Origin: Sacculina carcini
Taxonomy: Eukaryota > Arthropoda > Thecostraca > Sacculinidae
DNA: 64,000 bases
Direction: 5' to 3'
Assembly: GCA_916048095.2 (NCBI GenBank)
Contig: OU696573.1
Span: forward strand, 1,654,001-1,718,000
Below the pieces are notes generated by a model. That model was not told where the DNA came from and made no database searches. It saw nothing but the letters and a program-made list of their open reading frames with translations. Position numbers and translations under genes: made by a program. Positions 63,784 to 64,000 of the stretch are shown in pieces. The number at the start of each line of letters is the position of its first letter. Positions within the stretch are counted from its first letter, which is position 1.

Positions 63784-64000
63784 GTGACATTTTCCTTATT
63801 TGTATTGTTCACCGTTCGTCTGTCCTTCATCGGATGGTTTGCCTCCATCAAAGCCCGAAGCTATGATCAAAAGCACATGCTGTTAAACAGCAAGCCACAT
63901 TCAACCCTCCAGATGGTAGCAACTACTTACGATAAACGTTGACGTTATTGTTGATATTACAGGGTGTCAATAAACTTCAGCGTATCAGTCCAGACAGACA

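Overview
The window looks like nuclear DNA of an invertebrate metazoan. The genes are split by many GT-AG introns, (TG/CA)n tracts are frequent (one exceeds 1 kb), and the repeats are animal-type: tRNA-Val-derived SINEs, L2/CR1-like LINEs, a Ty3-type LTR element and hAT-like MITEs. A cilium/flagellum coiled-coil gene and an apolipophorin-like lipoprotein fit a ciliated invertebrate, perhaps a spiralian. The sequence alone does not fix the taxon.

The window is dominated by one very large gene on the + strand, from 9009 to 62802. I could chain about 61 exons, nearly all with matching splice phase, giving roughly 10.5 kb of coding sequence (about 3,490 codons). It is the middle and C-terminal part of a large lipid transfer protein of the apolipophorin/apoB type. 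A long beta-strand-rich lipid-binding region (exons 1-40) is followed by an amphipathic-helical region (exons 41-50), a von Willebrand factor D domain (exons 51-56), and a vWA-like plus Cys-rich C-terminus (exons 57-61). The N-terminal lipoprotein module is absent, so the gene must begin upstream of this window. If so, everything in 1-9008 lies in an intron of it.

Two intronless genes sit within or beside this gene. A class A-type GPCR lies on the - strand at 153-1745. A CFAP100/CCDC37-like coiled-coil protein lies on the + strand at 29435-30997, inside a lipoprotein intron.

Layout: 1-9008 holds the GPCR, a miniature LTR element (2001-3435, TSD GAGTT), a Ty3-type LTR element lacking its reverse transcriptase (4455-7285, TSD CCATA) and a MITE. 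9009-28983 holds lipoprotein exons 1-31 with SINEs in introns. 28984-31395 is the host intron of the nested gene. 31396-41029 holds exons 32-44. 41030-46864 is a 5.8 kb intron filled with two L2-like LINE copies, a reversed SINE and a 1,052-bp pure (TG)n tract ending 7 nt before the next exon. 46865-62802 holds exons 45-61 with several hAT-like elements bearing 8-bp target duplications. 62803-64000 is the 3' flank, with a minisatellite and a MITE nested in another MITE.

Exon limits were read by eye from reading frame, AG/GT sites and phase continuity. They are predictions without transcript support. Two junctions (exons 5/6 and 31/32) are not in phase as called and are flagged.
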